Assembly: GCA_017417055.1 (NCBI GenBank) | Contig: JAFPZX010000177.1 | Location: forward strand, 1 to 64,000 | Reading direction: 5' to 3' | DNA length: 64,000 bases | Source of the DNA: Anaerolineaceae bacterium | Lineage (GTDB): Bacteria; Chloroflexota; Anaerolineae; Anaerolineales; Anaerolineaceae | Part shown: positions 8,032-17,262 of the stretch, one piece after another | How positions within the stretch are numbered: position 1 is the stretch's first letter | Layout of the letters: each line of letters starts with the position of its first letter | Translations under genes and position numbers: made by a program | Notes under the pieces: model-generated | What the model saw: the letters and a program-made list of their open reading frames with translations, nothing else | What the model was told of the DNA's origin: nothing | The model's database searches: none

Positions 8032-9999
8032 ATGAATAAGAATCAAACTTTCATTAAATGCATAATCTCTTCAGCTATTTCTACGCTGATAATGTATTTA
8101 TTTTCCGTGTCTCCTCTAAACCTGTGGACAAGTAAAATTTTTGGCAGTACCAATCTCCCATCTATGGCAATTGCCGTTGGATCCTTTTTTATTTTTTTCT
8201 TTATTTTACGGAATATAATATTAAAAATCCAGCTCCCGGTAATTACGCTCAGCTTTATTCTTTTTTCCTTATTTCTTGCCATAAGCTATATATTGGAAAA
8301 AAATTTCTTTGCTTATGAAGTTGTACCCGGAATAGAAGCAGAAATTCCGATGGTGATTCAGGCTGTAATCATAATGTTGGTATGTATTTTCATGTATTAT
8401 CTGTGCCGAAAATATCCGACATGGCTCGCTGTTCTGAATCGGAAATTAAAGACAAAAAATGGGATCTGTTTTCAACTTTTTATCCTGTTCCTCTTAATCG
8501 CATTTACTGCATTTAAACAATATAATCCAAATTTTTTATATGAGATCAATAGCAACCCCTATCATCACCTGCATGCCTATACCAACTCTATTTATAATGT
8601 GTTTTGGGGACAACCATTCACCGAAACGATAACCAGCGTTTATGGACATTATGCATTCTTCTATTTACCTTTGCTGAAAATCGTATACAAGCTTGGCCTT
8701 CACAACCTTATAAAAGCTTTTATGGTTCTCAATATTGTACTGATAATATGCTCATTAATGATCTATGTCTTAGTTTTATACAGAAATACGGAAAACAGAT
8801 TCATCAGGCTCCTCGGAACCATTGCAATTTTTTATTTTACATCCTCGCGATTTTTTACGATAAGTTATCCACAGCTGTATGCGCACAGGACATTTGCTTT
8901 TTCAATCATACTGCTGTTACTGTCCCAATGGTCTCGAACGAAAAGAAAAAAACTCATTTCCGTCACAGGCTATCTAATTTGCGTTCTCATCATTATATGG
9001 AGTACAGAATGCGGTATTATCTCAGCAATTACCTGGGCAGCTTTACATATATGTTATATTATGCAGTCAAAATTTTCGAAAAAATGGCTGTTGATTGCAG
9101 TTCATTTATTATTGATTCCTGCAGCACTCTTTGCTGCCGTTTTTATCTGCGGCATTATGAATGTCATGATCGGCGGGAATATGATTTCTGTCAGCGATTT
9201 CCTTTTCCCGCTCAACAATACCGGATACATGAAAGATATTCTTGAAGCGCCATTAACGTCATTCCCATCTGCCTGGATAAGCATCATGATATTGCTGCTG
9301 ACTTTTCTTGGATTTGGCGCTAAAGATATTAGAATTTTTTCACAAAACAGTAAAAAATCCAAACAATCCGCAGTCTGTTTTGCTGCCGCGGTTTTAGGTT
9401 TAGGAACAATTACATATGCCATTAACAGACCATCTTACAGTAACTTTTTCATCATTCTCCCCTTAGCCGCCGTATTCATTTCAATTATTGCAGATTCCGG
9501 ATCCAAACAATTGGAATACACTATTATAAATAACAAAAACATAACTCAAAATAAATTAATTAAAGGGTATAGTTCCGCTGTCAGTTTACTTGTTCTGGTT
9601 TTCTTAGCACTAAGCTGCGCAGCCAACATGCCATATAAGTTAAAAGAATCTGTCTATTCCAAAAACACAAAACAAATCACTGAAATCTGCAATAGCATTT
9701 TAGATAATAGAGATAAGGATTCTCTTGCACTGGGAAATCCGATAGCTCTTTTTTACGCTTATCTTGGGCTCGATCCCGGCGTATATTATATGGATACATC
9801 TGATTTGAAAATCGACAAAAAATTTTCAAATGCAATCAATGATTTATCCAAAAATATGAACGATAACAGTGTTTTTGTTAGTCAGAGTATCAGATTTAAT
9901 GATTATTTATCGGAAGATTTTTTATCTTCACATACATTCGATTTATTGACATTTGACGATATAAAAATTTATTTTTTCAAGCCCAATAGTACTGATTAG
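8032..9999 (+). CDS. Polytopic membrane protein, paralogue 1 of 4 (GT-C-like candidate)
   Basis: The product is 655 residues from ATG 8032, chosen because the other three paralogues start at the same point; an upstream TTG is in frame. I count about 12-13 hydrophobic segments, followed by a C-terminal region of about 110 residues with little hydrophobicity. Blocks shared with the paralogues are LHAYTNSIYNVFWGQPFTET then SVYGHYAFFY (a long non-membrane loop, about residues 180-215), YPQLYAHRTF, IWSTECGIISAITWAALHIC, and GLDPGVYYMDT near the C terminus. The architecture resembles GT-C glycosyltransferases, which use polyprenyl-phosphate sugars outside the membrane, or O-unit polymerases, but I cannot assign a family. 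The coding sequence is AT-rich compared with rfbF-H. Confidence 0.8.
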   Translation: MNKNQTFIKCIISSAISTLIMYLFSVSPLNLWTSKIFGSTNLPSMAIAVGSFFIFFFILRNIILKIQLPVITLSFILFSLFLAISYILEKNFFAYEVVPGIEAEIPMVIQAVIIMLVCIFMYYLCRKYPTWLAVLNRKLKTKNGICFQLFILFLLIAFTAFKQYNPNFLYEINSNPYHHLHAYTNSIYNVFWGQPFTETITSVYGHYAFFYLPLLKIVYKLGLHNLIKAFMVLNIVLIICSLMIYVLVLYRNTENRFIRLLGTIAIFYFTSSRFFTISYPQLYAHRTFAFSIILLLLSQWSRTKRKKLISVTGYLICVLIIIWSTECGIISAITWAALHICYIMQSKFSKKWLLIAVHLLLIPAALFAAVFICGIMNVMIGGNMISVSDFLFPLNNTGYMKDILEAPLTSFPSAWISIMILLLTFLGFGAKDIRIFSQNSKKSKQSAVCFAAAVLGLGTITYAINRPSYSNFFIILPLAAVFISIIADSGSKQLEYTIINNKNITQNKLIKGYSSAVSLLVLVFLALSCAANMPYKLKESVYSKNTKQITEICNSILDNRDKDSLALGNPIALFYAYLGLDPGVYYMDTSDLKIDKKFSNAINDLSKNMNDNSVFVSQSIRFNDYLSEDFLSSHTFDLLTFDDIKIYFFKPNSTD

Positions 10000-10070
10000 T
10001 GATAAATTGAATGAGATGGAAAAACATAAACTTATAGCATAAAAAAAATAACCTCATCAAGGCGGCAGAA

Positions 10071-12020
10071 ATGAGTAAAAACCAAATAATGACAAAATGT
10101 ATATTCAGTTCAATAATTTCGGTAATTTTTTTCCGGTTCTGCGCTGTTTCCTTTCTCAAACCTTTCATTAAAAATACTTTTGGAAGCATAAACCTTCCTT
10201 CTTACTCTCTGAGTATATTGTTATCCATCGTTATTATTTTTTGTTTGAGAAAATCAAATTGGAAAATACCTCGTTACGTCATTCAGGCAGGAACAGTGCT
10301 TGTTTTGGTATTTCTGCTGATTTCCTACATCCAGGAAAGAAATAATTCTTACTATAACATCAACCGTTCGATTGAAAGTGAAATACCACAGGTTTATTTA
10401 GCAATCGCTGCAGCTCTCCTATCAGTTCCGGTTTATTTTTTTTACAAAAAACATTCAGAAACTGCAAATAAAACCGGCAGTAAATTCTTTTATAAAACCT
10501 GTTTTGTTTTTGAATTGATTAGCTCTTTTTTTCTCGTCGGACTATCTGTTTACAGTCAATATACCAACATCAATTTTCTAAACCGCTATGATTATTATCA
10601 TTTACACGCATATACGAATTCCATTTTCAACATTTATTGGGGACAGCCATACACAGAAATAATAACAAGCTGTTACGGTCATTATGCTTTTTTATATTAT
10701 CCGTTTCTCAAAATCGCAAACAAAATCGGTCTTGATTATCTGCTGAAAAACTACATGCTCATCAGTGCAGCACTTGTCGGCATTACACTGGTAATCTGGA
10801 TCATCGTTCTGCATATGAACACAAAGAATCCCTTGCTCCGAATATTTGGAATATTCATGCTCTGCCATTTTAATTCTTCCAGGATCACCGGATTATATCA
10901 CCAGCTTTATCCCCACAGAACCTTCCCCATTGCGGCTGCAATGCTCTTAATTACCTTATGGTATAAATCCCGCAGGAAAAATTTTGTCATGATTTTAGGA
11001 TATATTACCGCAGTCATTCTGATTATTTGGAGTACCGAAATGGGGATCATTACATCCATTTCATGGGCCGCACTTCACATCTGTTCCATAGTACAGACAA
11101 AATTCACAAAAAGCAATTTTTTCCAGAAACTATCTCAGATTATGCTCCACATAACTGCCATTCCAATGACTTTCTTTGCGGCATTACTGCTGTGCGGTTT
11201 CCTCAATTGTCAGTTTGGCGGTGAAATGATATCAGTGAAAGATTTTCTTTACCCCTTGACAAATCAGACATTCACCGCTTTGCTTGAATTCGAATTAGAT
11301 CCAAATCCATCCGCATGGATGAGCGTCACAGCATTGCTTCTGGCCTTTCTGTGTTACGGATTGAAAGATACGATCATTTCAACATCTGATTGTAAAAAAT
11401 CGAACCAGACCGCGGTATGTTTTGCGTTTTCAGTTTTGGGGTTAGGATCCCTTACATACGCAGTCAATCGTCCCGCATACAACAATTTTTTCATTATTTT
11501 ACAAACAGCAGCCTTCCTGATAACCATAACTGCCGACTCATTTTCAAGATTCCCTGTCAATTTCAGTTCTGATAAAAATGATCCTGAAAACCTTTTGAAA
11601 TTCAATCTTGGTTTTATTTGCAGCGCTGTACTTTTTATAACGTCCATCAGTACTTTAATCAACATCCCTTATAAGCTTAGACATGATGCCTATTACAAAG
11701 ATACACGGCAGATTTCCGCTATCTGCGATTGGCTGCGGCCATACAAAGAAAAAAATGCAGTCCCGGTCAGTTCCCCCATTGCTCTGGTTTATTCCTTCCT
11801 CGGATGGGATCCGGGTATATATTATATGGATATATCCGATATAATCTTTGACGAAAAACAGTCAGCGTCATTCACTGAAACGCTTGCAGGGCTCGAAAAC
11901 AATTATGTTATCTCTACAACCGATATGGAATTCGATTATCCTGAAAGATTTCTGGAAACACATCAGCTGATACCAATACATATAAATAATACGGGAATCG
12001 TATTATTCGAACCATTATGA
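10071..12020 (+). CDS. Polytopic membrane protein, paralogue 2 of 4 (GT-C-like candidate)
   Basis: The product is 649 residues from ATG 10071, with GGCGG four bases upstream. It has the same order of membrane segments and blocks as paralogue 1: LHAYTNSIFNIYWGQPYTEI, CYGHYAFLYYPFLK, LYHQLYPHRTFP, IWSTEMGIITSISWAALHIC and GWDPGIYYMDISD. In several blocks (SSRI, GWDPGIYYMD) it is closer to paralogue 4 than to 1 or 3. The cysteine of the WSTECG block is methionine here, so that cysteine is not essential to the family. Its TGA stop at 12018-12020 is formed by the first bases of a dispersed TGAGTCA palindrome. Specific function is unknown. Confidence 0.8.
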   Translation: MSKNQIMTKCIFSSIISVIFFRFCAVSFLKPFIKNTFGSINLPSYSLSILLSIVIIFCLRKSNWKIPRYVIQAGTVLVLVFLLISYIQERNNSYYNINRSIESEIPQVYLAIAAALLSVPVYFFYKKHSETANKTGSKFFYKTCFVFELISSFFLVGLSVYSQYTNINFLNRYDYYHLHAYTNSIFNIYWGQPYTEIITSCYGHYAFLYYPFLKIANKIGLDYLLKNYMLISAALVGITLVIWIIVLHMNTKNPLLRIFGIFMLCHFNSSRITGLYHQLYPHRTFPIAAAMLLITLWYKSRRKNFVMILGYITAVILIIWSTEMGIITSISWAALHICSIVQTKFTKSNFFQKLSQIMLHITAIPMTFFAALLLCGFLNCQFGGEMISVKDFLYPLTNQTFTALLEFELDPNPSAWMSVTALLLAFLCYGLKDTIISTSDCKKSNQTAVCFAFSVLGLGSLTYAVNRPAYNNFFIILQTAAFLITITADSFSRFPVNFSSDKNDPENLLKFNLGFICSAVLFITSISTLINIPYKLRHDAYYKDTRQISAICDWLRPYKEKNAVPVSSPIALVYSFLGWDPGIYYMDISDIIFDEKQSASFTETLAGLENNYVISTTDMEFDYPERFLETHQLIPIHINNTGIVLFEPL

Positions 12021-12079
12021 GTCAAAATGAACTGTTCTCGTTGAGTCAGAATTGAGTCAACAGAACAGGTTGGTTTGAT
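12018..12079. repeat. TGAGTCA palindrome family, copy 1
   Basis: An imperfect inverted repeat starts with TGAGTCAAAATGAACTGTT and closes with GAGTCAACAGAACAGGTTGG...TTTGA. The first TGA is the stop codon of the preceding gene. Related copies lie at 35088, 49106, 50852 and 57023. An end resembling the MITE-like terminal repeat (AATCAGCGTTTT) lies at 12197-12208. Apart from these, the 213-bp gap to 12234 shows no clear gene or terminator. Confidence 0.7.
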
Positions 12080-12233
12080 ACAATTCTGAATAGATATATT
12101 TTTCATGTTAAAATAATAATAAATGGCTTGATTAATTATATTTCGAGTACGGTTTTGAGCGAAACACAGAGCTGGACTCCCGTTTTTATAAAAAACAATC
12201 AGCGTTTTGACTGAATGGGGTTTAAATTCAAAA

Positions 12234-14210
12234 ATGAAAGAGAATCAGACACTTATCAAATGTACAATAACAGCCATAATTTCCACATTTATAATGTATT
12301 TAACCTCAGTCTCCATATTCAGTCCATTGGTAAAACAAATATTTGGCAGTACAAACATTCCTTCAATGGCAATCAGCATTGCAAGCTCCCTGTTCCTTCT
12401 TTTTATTTTTCGAAAAACAAAATTTAAGCTTCCATCTTTGTTTATTACATCAGGTTTTTCAGTATTATCCTTGTTCCTTATGATCAGTTTTATAATGGAA
12501 AGGAAAATCCATGCATACGAATTTCTGCATTCGATAGAATCTGAAATTTCTGCATTCCTTTTGGCAATAATCGTGCTCCTGGCAGGAGCTTTTTTTCCCC
12601 TCTTGTGCAAACAAAAGCCCTTATGGATTTATGAATTAAATCAAAAACTAAGAACCAAAAAAGGTTTATTCTTTATTCTGGCAGTATTGATTCTATTAAT
12701 AGGGATCTCCGCATATAACCAATATAATCCCAATTTTTTATACAGAGACGAAAAAGCCCCAGGAAATCCTTATTTTCATCTTCATGCATATACAAATTCA
12801 ATTTTCAATCTCTTTTGGGGCCAACCTTTTACGGAAACAATAACCAGCGTATACGGGCATTACGGCTTTTTCTATTATCCATTAATGAAAACGGCATATA
12901 AACTGGGATTCCATAATTTAATAAAAGATTTTATGTTTATTAATATGGCTCTGGTTGTTTGTACACTACTGAATTCCATCTGCGTTTTGATCCGATATAG
13001 TAAAAACCGGTTCATACAATTACTTGGAATAACAGCAATCTGTTATTTCACTTCTTCAAGAATCACCCCAATTTATCCCCAGCTTTACCCACACAGAACC
13101 TTTTGCTTTTCCGTGATGTTATTACTGTTATCTCTTTGGTATCATTCGCAAAAGAGACAAATCGTAACGGCTGTTGGTTATTTTATCAGTGTACTTATGA
13201 TAATATGGAGCACCGAATGCGGCATTTTTTCGGTCATCACCTGGGCAGCACTCCATGTGTGCAGCATAATGCAGTCAAAAATGACAAAAAAATGGTTCCT
13301 GATCCCGGTACATTTTTCATTGATTCCTCTTTGTCTGATTACAGCTGTGCTTTTCAGCGGAGCCATGAATGTTTGGATGGGCGGGAAAATGATATCACTA
13401 AAAGACTTTCTTTTTCCCCTTTTGACAAAATCGTATATGCACGACTTACTTGAATATCCACTCTCCAACTTTCCTTCAGCCTGGATGAGCATCATGATCC
13501 TGCTGATTGCCTTTCTCGGATACGGAGTCAAGGATATTGTGTTCTACACATCAGAAGCGAAACGATCGGATCAATCAGCCGTTTGTTTTGCTGCTGCTGT
13601 TTTGGGATTAACATTTTTTACATATGCTATCAACAGACCGGTATACAGCAACTTTTTCATAATACTACCCTTAGCTCCCATATTCATTTCGATTATTGCA
13701 GACAAATATCTAAAATATCTTAATGCAGTATTTACCAAAGAAAATCTCAAATCGCAAAAAGATCTGATCAAGGGCTGCAGTGCCCTTGTCTGCACATTCG
13801 TTCTGATCATATTATCTGTAAGTTCCATTGTTAATATTCCATACAAACTGGATGATTCCGCAAAATATAAAGATACATCTCAGATCGATGAGATTTGTAA
13901 ATTAATCCGAAGCACAGGCAAAGAACACACACCCGGAATAGGGAACCCGGTAGCACTTTTTTATGCTTATCTCGGTATTGATCCGGAAATTTATTATATG
14001 GATACAGCCGATTTTATCATTGATGACAAATTTCCTGAATTTCTAGCCGAATCAACGAAAAGTCTAACTGACAAAAGCGTCTTCGTCAGTCTGGAGCTCA
14101 GATTTGACTTTCTTCCGGAAGAGTTTTTGTCCTCACATACAGTAAACCTGATTTCTGTCAATGATAACAAAATATACTTTTTTGAACCGATTCCTAACAT
14201 TTCGGAATAA
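12234..14210 (+). CDS. Polytopic membrane protein, paralogue 3 of 4 (GT-C-like candidate)
   Basis: The product is 658 residues from ATG 12234 (MKENQTLIKC aligns with MNKNQTFIKC of paralogue 1); a TTG 27 bases upstream is in frame but not supported by the relatives. Blocks are HLHAYTNSIFNLFWGQPFTE, SVYGHYGFFYYPLMK, YPQLYPHRTFCF, IWSTECGIFSVITWAALHVC and GIDPEIYYMDTADF. It is closest to paralogue 1 across its whole length, including NQYNPNFLY before the conserved loop and the C-terminal FLSSHT phrase. The ribosome-binding site is weak. The family name and chemistry are not recognised. Confidence 0.8.
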   Translation: MKENQTLIKCTITAIISTFIMYLTSVSIFSPLVKQIFGSTNIPSMAISIASSLFLLFIFRKTKFKLPSLFITSGFSVLSLFLMISFIMERKIHAYEFLHSIESEISAFLLAIIVLLAGAFFPLLCKQKPLWIYELNQKLRTKKGLFFILAVLILLIGISAYNQYNPNFLYRDEKAPGNPYFHLHAYTNSIFNLFWGQPFTETITSVYGHYGFFYYPLMKTAYKLGFHNLIKDFMFINMALVVCTLLNSICVLIRYSKNRFIQLLGITAICYFTSSRITPIYPQLYPHRTFCFSVMLLLLSLWYHSQKRQIVTAVGYFISVLMIIWSTECGIFSVITWAALHVCSIMQSKMTKKWFLIPVHFSLIPLCLITAVLFSGAMNVWMGGKMISLKDFLFPLLTKSYMHDLLEYPLSNFPSAWMSIMILLIAFLGYGVKDIVFYTSEAKRSDQSAVCFAAAVLGLTFFTYAINRPVYSNFFIILPLAPIFISIIADKYLKYLNAVFTKENLKSQKDLIKGCSALVCTFVLIILSVSSIVNIPYKLDDSAKYKDTSQIDEICKLIRSTGKEHTPGIGNPVALFYAYLGIDPEIYYMDTADFIIDDKFPEFLAESTKSLTDKSVFVSLELRFDFLPEEFLSSHTVNLISVNDNKIYFFEPIPNISE

Positions 14211-14248
14211 AGTACACAATATCTGAATCGTTATATTACAGGGGAAAA

Positions 14249-15169
14249 ATGAAAGTTTTGATATCCGGGGCAACCGGAATGATAGGCGCAGCACTTACGA
14301 ATAAATTAACTTCTCGAGGGCATGATGTCATCGCTGTTATTCGTCCTAATTCTGCAAAAAAACAAAAACTGAATAGATCTGTTCATCTGTCAGTGATTGA
14401 ATGTGAAATGAACAACTATGCACTTTTACCCGATTTGGTTAACGCTGAAATCGACGCAGTTTTTTCTGGTGCATGGAACGGAACACGCGGGGCAGAGCGA
14501 AACAACAAAGACCTGCAGCAAGAAAACTATAAATATTCTGTTGATTTCCTGCACTCCGCGATCCATTTAGGATGTAAAATGTTTGTCACCGCAGGTTCCC
14601 AGGCTGAATACGGAAGTACACTTGGAACTGAAAAAGTAAATGAAAAAACGAAGCCACATCCTGACAGCGAATACGGAAAAAACAAATTACGCTTTTACGA
14701 ATACGCTCAGGAATATTGTCAAAAAAAGGAATGTACACTGATAGAGCCCCGGTTTTTCAGCATCTACGGTCCGGATGATTATCCAGGATCCCTGATAATT
14801 TCAACACTTCGCAAAATGCTGAATAATGAAGACTGCAATCTCACTGCCTGTACGCAGTTATGGGATTTTTTATATATAGACGACGCGGTTACCGGGCTCA
14901 TGACATTAATCAAAAACAAAACAGCGCAAGGCGTTTATAATTTTGCATATGGCGAATCAAAGCCTCTAAAATCTTTCATCGAAACAATGTATCAGATCAC
15001 AGGAAGCAGGAGCGTACTGAATTACGGCGCGATTCCTTATCCCGAAACAGGCTGCATAAACCTGAACACAGATGTGAACAAACTGAAATCAATGGGATGG
15101 TCACCGAAAATTACCTTCCCCGAAGGAATCCAAAATATACTGGAAACAACTTTTCCGAATTATTTCTAA
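14249..15169 (+). CDS. NAD(P)-dependent epimerase/dehydratase/reductase (extended SDR)
   Basis: The product has 306 residues, with AGGGG five bases before ATG 14249. The nucleotide-binding motif is ISGATGMIGAAL; a Ser/Thr element lies in FVTAGSQAEYG; the catalytic YxxxK is SEYGKNKL. The C-terminal part (LWDFLYIDDAVTGLMTLI, GVYNFAYGES) is typical of nucleotide-sugar epimerases and 4-ketoreductases. It sits between paralogues 3 and 4, so a tailoring step on the locus sugar is likely. If the ThDP enzyme is YerE-like, this is the best local candidate for the YerF-like reduction, but a simple epimerase or 4-reductase is equally possible. Confidence 0.85.
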   Translation: MKVLISGATGMIGAALTNKLTSRGHDVIAVIRPNSAKKQKLNRSVHLSVIECEMNNYALLPDLVNAEIDAVFSGAWNGTRGAERNNKDLQQENYKYSVDFLHSAIHLGCKMFVTAGSQAEYGSTLGTEKVNEKTKPHPDSEYGKNKLRFYEYAQEYCQKKECTLIEPRFFSIYGPDDYPGSLIISTLRKMLNNEDCNLTACTQLWDFLYIDDAVTGLMTLIKNKTAQGVYNFAYGESKPLKSFIETMYQITGSRSVLNYGAIPYPETGCINLNTDVNKLKSMGWSPKITFPEGIQNILETTFPNYF

Positions 15170-15285
15170 ATTCCGGTTCGGGGATGATCCATAATTACAA
15201 TCAAAAATATACCATTTCATAAAAAAATGAAGTGTTCGATTACGATATAAATAAAAATATGCCTACTGCTGAAAGACAGGTAAAA

Positions 15286-17262
15286 ATGGAACGTAAAAAA
15301 AAAGACTTTTTAGAAAAGAGCTTTTTACTCTCAATTATTTCAACGATCTTCTTTTATCTTTGCTCAGTTTCATATTTAAGCCCCATCGTAGAGCGTATTT
15401 TTGGGAGAGTAAATATTCCGGCAATGGCGCTGACTATTATTTTTTATTTTGCAGCTTTTTTGCTGCTGAGAAAAAAGGAAGTTCATTTCACAAAATTGTC
15501 ACTGAGCCTCATTTTCCTTTTTGTCTCCGCCTTTCTGCTGACAAGTTATGCATTGGAAAAAAACATTTATAACGCAAAAACACACCTCACCCTTGAACAG
15601 TCTTTGCCATGGTATGTATTACTTCCGACAGTGATCCTGATTATTGGAATATACTGCTTTTTTCAAAGGGTACTGTCTTCTTCACAAGCGTGCCTGAGAA
15701 TTTCGCAAAAGTTTTCAACACGCAGAAAGAAAAGCATCAACGTAATAATTGGAATTATCCTTGTCGCTGTTTCAGTCTACAATCAATATAATGTAAATTT
15801 CTCTCACTATTATGACTATTACAACATTCATGCATATTCTAACAGTATTCTCAACCTGTTTTGGGGACAGCCATTCACCGAAACCATAAAAAGTATTTAC
15901 GGACATTATGCATTCTTCTATTATCCTGTAATCAAACTGCTGTATTCATGCGGATTTCACAATATATATAAGATTATTATATTAATTAACTGCCTGCTGA
16001 CCGGAATTTCTTTATCGATTTGGATCTGGGTGATATTCCGAATTATAAAAAATCCCCAAATACAATTATTTGGCATTTTTATGGTCTGTTATTTTAATTC
16101 ATCCAGAGTTATGGAGATTTATCAACAGGTTCATCCCCACAGAATTTTTCCAATAGCAGTTACAATATTGATGATCGCACTTTGGTATTGCTTGAAAAAC
16201 AAAAGAACATTGATCATTCCGCTTGGATATCTTGTTTGTATCTTCATTTTGGCCTGGAATACAGAATGTGGTATTTTTTCAACAATATCCTGGTCAGCGA
16301 TGCAGATTTGTTCCTCTCTACAAATAAAATCAAAGAAAAGTTTTTTTTCCGCTTTTATTTATCTGCTCGCGATTCCGCTCACTTTCCTGGCAGCTGTCCT
16401 TTTTTGCGGAATACTGAACAAATTATTCGGCGGTGAGATGATCAGCATTCAAGATTTTATCTTTCCTTTATACTCTGCCGAATACATGAATTTGATCGAG
16501 ATTCCTCTGCAAAATTATCCATCTTCATGGATGAGTATAATGGTTTTATTTCTTTCTTTTCTCGGATATGGAATAAAAGACACGATTCTGAATTCACCGG
16601 ACAACAGAAAATCAGATCAGACAGCAGCTTGCTTTTCAACAGTCGTGTTAGGATTAGGTTCTCTCTCCTATGCAATTAATCGTCCCGCGTATTGCAACTT
16701 TTATATTATTTTACCTTTCGCCGCACTGCTAATCTCTATCACAGCAGATTCTTTCTTTTCCGATAGGGAAAAACTGTTTTCACGTTCCAATGAGAAAAAT
16801 ACAGGCCTTCTTTTCAGAGGAGTATGCGGATTCCTCAGTTATGCGGTTTTACTCACCATTACAGCCAGTTCCCTGATTAATATTCCATATAAGCATAATG
16901 TTTATAAATACTATAAAAACACAACTCAAATCGATGAAGTCCAAAAATGGATACTTTCACAACAAAACAAACAAGCTGTTGCCCTCGGTAACAGTCCATC
17001 CGTTTTTTACAGTTGGTTTGGATGGGATCCGGGAATTTATTATATGGATACAGCGGATTACAGTTTTATCGAAAATGCCTACGCAGAGTTATTCGAAGAA
17101 ACAAAACATATGCAGAACAAATCCGCATTTATTTCACGCGATATCAAATACCTTTTACCGGAAGAATTTTTTACGCAGCATTCAATGCCATCGATAATTG
17201 AAATCGGTGATTTTGTTATTGAATACTGGGTTCCGAACCAACAAATTATGACAACTGATTAA
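15286..17262 (+). CDS. Polytopic membrane protein, paralogue 4 of 4 (GT-C-like candidate)
   Basis: The product is 658 residues from ATG 15286, with GACAGG five bases upstream; this matches the start of the paralogues better than the GTG at 15232. Blocks are NIHAYSNSILNLFWGQPFTE, SIYGHYAFFYYPVIK, YQQVHPHRIFPIA, AWNTECGIFSTISWSAMQIC and GWDPGIYYMDTADY. The usual LHAYTNS becomes IHAYSNS and WSTECG becomes WNTECG, so this is the most diverged copy. It ends the polysaccharide locus and its stop overlaps the stop of convergent fbp by four bases, in ACTGATTAAT, which matches the end of the MITE-like terminal repeat. Function is unknown beyond the family features. Confidence 0.8.
   Translation: MERKKKDFLEKSFLLSIISTIFFYLCSVSYLSPIVERIFGRVNIPAMALTIIFYFAAFLLLRKKEVHFTKLSLSLIFLFVSAFLLTSYALEKNIYNAKTHLTLEQSLPWYVLLPTVILIIGIYCFFQRVLSSSQACLRISQKFSTRRKKSINVIIGIILVAVSVYNQYNVNFSHYYDYYNIHAYSNSILNLFWGQPFTETIKSIYGHYAFFYYPVIKLLYSCGFHNIYKIIILINCLLTGISLSIWIWVIFRIIKNPQIQLFGIFMVCYFNSSRVMEIYQQVHPHRIFPIAVTILMIALWYCLKNKRTLIIPLGYLVCIFILAWNTECGIFSTISWSAMQICSSLQIKSKKSFFSAFIYLLAIPLTFLAAVLFCGILNKLFGGEMISIQDFIFPLYSAEYMNLIEIPLQNYPSSWMSIMVLFLSFLGYGIKDTILNSPDNRKSDQTAACFSTVVLGLGSLSYAINRPAYCNFYIILPFAALLISITADSFFSDREKLFSRSNEKNTGLLFRGVCGFLSYAVLLTITASSLINIPYKHNVYKYYKNTTQIDEVQKWILSQQNKQAVALGNSPSVFYSWFGWDPGIYYMDTADYSFIENAYAELFEETKHMQNKSAFISRDIKYLLPEEFFTQHSMPSIIEIGDFVIEYWVPNQQIMTTD

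Noticed and set aside
8032..17262. O-antigen polymerase (Wzy) label for the four paralogues
   Set aside because: Size and number of membrane segments would fit, but four copies in one locus and the long C-terminal soluble region are atypical; no sequence mark of Wzy was seen.
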